A DNA stretch of 7,433 bases. Origin: Chlorobiota bacterium. Lineage in GTDB: Bacteria > Bacteroidota > Bacteroidia > Bacteroidales > F082. The DNA is taken from positions 1-7,433 of the forward strand of contig JAUXBM010000081.1 of NCBI GenBank assembly GCA_030619415.1, read 5' to 3'. A program made the translations under genes and the position numbers. This document shows, one piece after another, positions 6,385 through 7,433 of this stretch (positions within the stretch are counted from its first letter, which is position 1; each line of letters starts with the position of its first letter). The notes under the pieces are model-generated. The model was not told where the DNA came from, did no database searches, and was given only the letters and a program-made list of their open reading frames with translations.

Positions 6385-7433
6385 ACGGAAAAGTAAAATC
6401 CGAAGAATATTTATTATTGCGCTGATTATTCTTATAACAGCGATAGTATCATTTGTCGTTTGGTATAAGATCGACACACATATTTCACCACCAGAGGTAA
6501 ACGAGGAAATTGTTGATCAATTCAAACGTCAAAAAGATGGTGTTGATTCGTATAGTTTGGGCAACAATTGGCTGCGTAAAAATAAGTATGGCCTCTGGGA
6601 AATGTATCTTGAAGGTGAGCCATTTGAAATGGGAGTTGCAAGCGGCAAATTAACGAAAGAACTTATTTTTAACCAGGAAGAAGCATTCGTTGAAAAAATA
6701 CGGGAATTGGTTCCGTCTTCCTCTTATATAAAGTTCCTTAAATATTTTATTGGATTTTTTAACAGAGATATTGATGAGTATATTCTACCCGAATATCAGG
6801 AAGAGATTTATGGTATCTCTTTTTCGGCTTCTGATCAATTCAATTTTATTGGAACGAATTATGAGCGGATGTTAAACTATCACGGTGCTCATGATATTGG
6901 TCATGCACTGCAGGATTTGATGTTGGTCGGATGTACATCTTTTGCTGCGAATATGGGTTTTGCAGACAGCAGTTTTATAATCGGCCGCAATTTCGATTTC
7001 TATATTAACGAAGCCTTTGCCAGGGATAAAATCGTTTGTTTCGTAAATCCTGCCAACGGTCATAAATTCACCTTTATAACCTGGGCCAGTTTTATTGGGG
7101 TGGTTTCAGGCATGAATAATGAAGGATTGACAGTCACAATAAATGCCGGCAAATCTGACATTCCTTCAAAGGCTGCGACACCCATTTCTCTTCTGGCCAG
7201 AGAAATACTTCAATATGCAACCAATATCAAAGAGGCTATCGAGATCGCTAAAAAGAGAAAAACCTTCGTTGCAGAATCTTTATTAATTGGTTCATCCGCT
7301 GATAACAAAGCCATAATTATTGAAAAATCTCCTTCAACACTTGGTGTTTATGAGACCAATGAACCATTCCTCGTTTGTTCAAATCACTTTCAGAGTAATG
7401 CGTTTTCGAATGACAAAGCCAATCTGAAACATA
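6374..7433 (+). CDS. membrane-anchored C45-type acyltransferase/hydrolase (3' end missing)
   Basis: The frame stays open from the ATG at 6374 to the right edge (353 codons), so the gene is cut. An in-frame TAA at 6371-6373 precedes it directly. ATGs at 6374 and 6377 are both possible starts, overlapping the FAD gene stop. Residues 3-11 are basic, and a transmembrane segment follows (about 12-31), placing the rest outside the inner membrane. The catalytic part matches the C45 (acyl-CoA:6-aminopenicillanate acyltransferase-like) Ntn-hydrolase family: HGAHDIGHALQDLMLVGCTSF, with Cys187 as the expected self-cleavage nucleophile, then IIGRNFDF (Arg205, Asn206, Asp208), VVSGMNNEGLTVTINA, and PISLLAREILQYA. 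In this family the chain cuts itself before the Cys, which becomes the new N-terminal nucleophile; members hydrolyse or transfer acyl groups on amides. The substrate here is unknown, but tight coupling to the polyene-type oxidoreductase suggests an acyl-amide or acyl-ester product of the same pathway. Confidence 0.9.
   Translation, partial: MMHRRKSKIRRIFIIALIILITAIVSFVVWYKIDTHISPPEVNEEIVDQFKRQKDGVDSYSLGNNWLRKNKYGLWEMYLEGEPFEMGVASGKLTKELIFNQEEAFVEKIRELVPSSSYIKFLKYFIGFFNRDIDEYILPEYQEEIYGISFSASDQFNFIGTNYERMLNYHGAHDIGHALQDLMLVGCTSFAANMGFADSSFIIGRNFDFYINEAFARDKIVCFVNPANGHKFTFITWASFIGVVSGMNNEGLTVTINAGKSDIPSKAATPISLLAREILQYATNIKEAIEIAKKRKTFVAESLLIGSSADNKAIIIEKSPSTLGVYETNEPFLVCSNHFQSNAFSNDKANLKH

Noticed and set aside
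6226..6477. Minus-strand 83-codon open frame across the FAD/C45 junction
   Set aside because: It is antisense to the C-terminal FAD motif and to the transmembrane segment of two well-supported genes, so it is a shadow.

Overview
The window looks like ordinary chromosome from a member of the Bacteroidota. Three things point there: a secreted enzyme ending in a type IX secretion (Por) sorting domain, promoter -7 boxes of the TAnnTTTG type typical of this phylum, and moderately AT-rich DNA without clear Shine-Dalgarno sites. No tRNA, rRNA, CRISPR array, insertion sequence or phage gene was seen.

Layout from left to right. (1) Positions 2-1231, + strand: the 3' two thirds or so of a Uup-like ABC-F ATPase gene, cut by the left edge. 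(2) Positions 1232-1347: a short convergent gap with CTTTGCG repeats in direct and inverted orientation. (3) Positions 1348-1902, - strand: a small predicted lipoprotein, probably lipocalin-like, with its own candidate -7 box. (4) Positions 2002-3180, - strand: a complete acetyl-CoA C-acetyltransferase (thiolase) with all catalytic residues. (5) Positions 3181-3459: a divergent intergenic region with two abutting palindromic structures and a good Bacteroidota promoter for the rightward gene. (6) Positions 3460-4842, + strand: a secreted PQQ-type glucose/sorbosone dehydrogenase with a T9SS tail. (7) Positions 4894-6384, + strand: an FAD-dependent phytoene desaturase/retinol saturase-like oxidoreductase that must start at TTG. 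(8) Positions 6374-7433, + strand: a membrane-anchored C45-type Ntn acyltransferase/hydrolase, cut by the right edge and overlapping the previous gene by 11 bases.

Functionally, the left part is housekeeping: a ribosome-associated ATPase and acyl-CoA metabolism. The sugar dehydrogenase is exported to or beyond the outer membrane. The last two genes are very probably one translationally coupled unit acting on a lipid or polyene-like acyl substrate. That pair is the most interesting part of the window, and its remaining partners would lie to the right of position 7433. I found nothing that I would call an undescribed system on sequence evidence alone.
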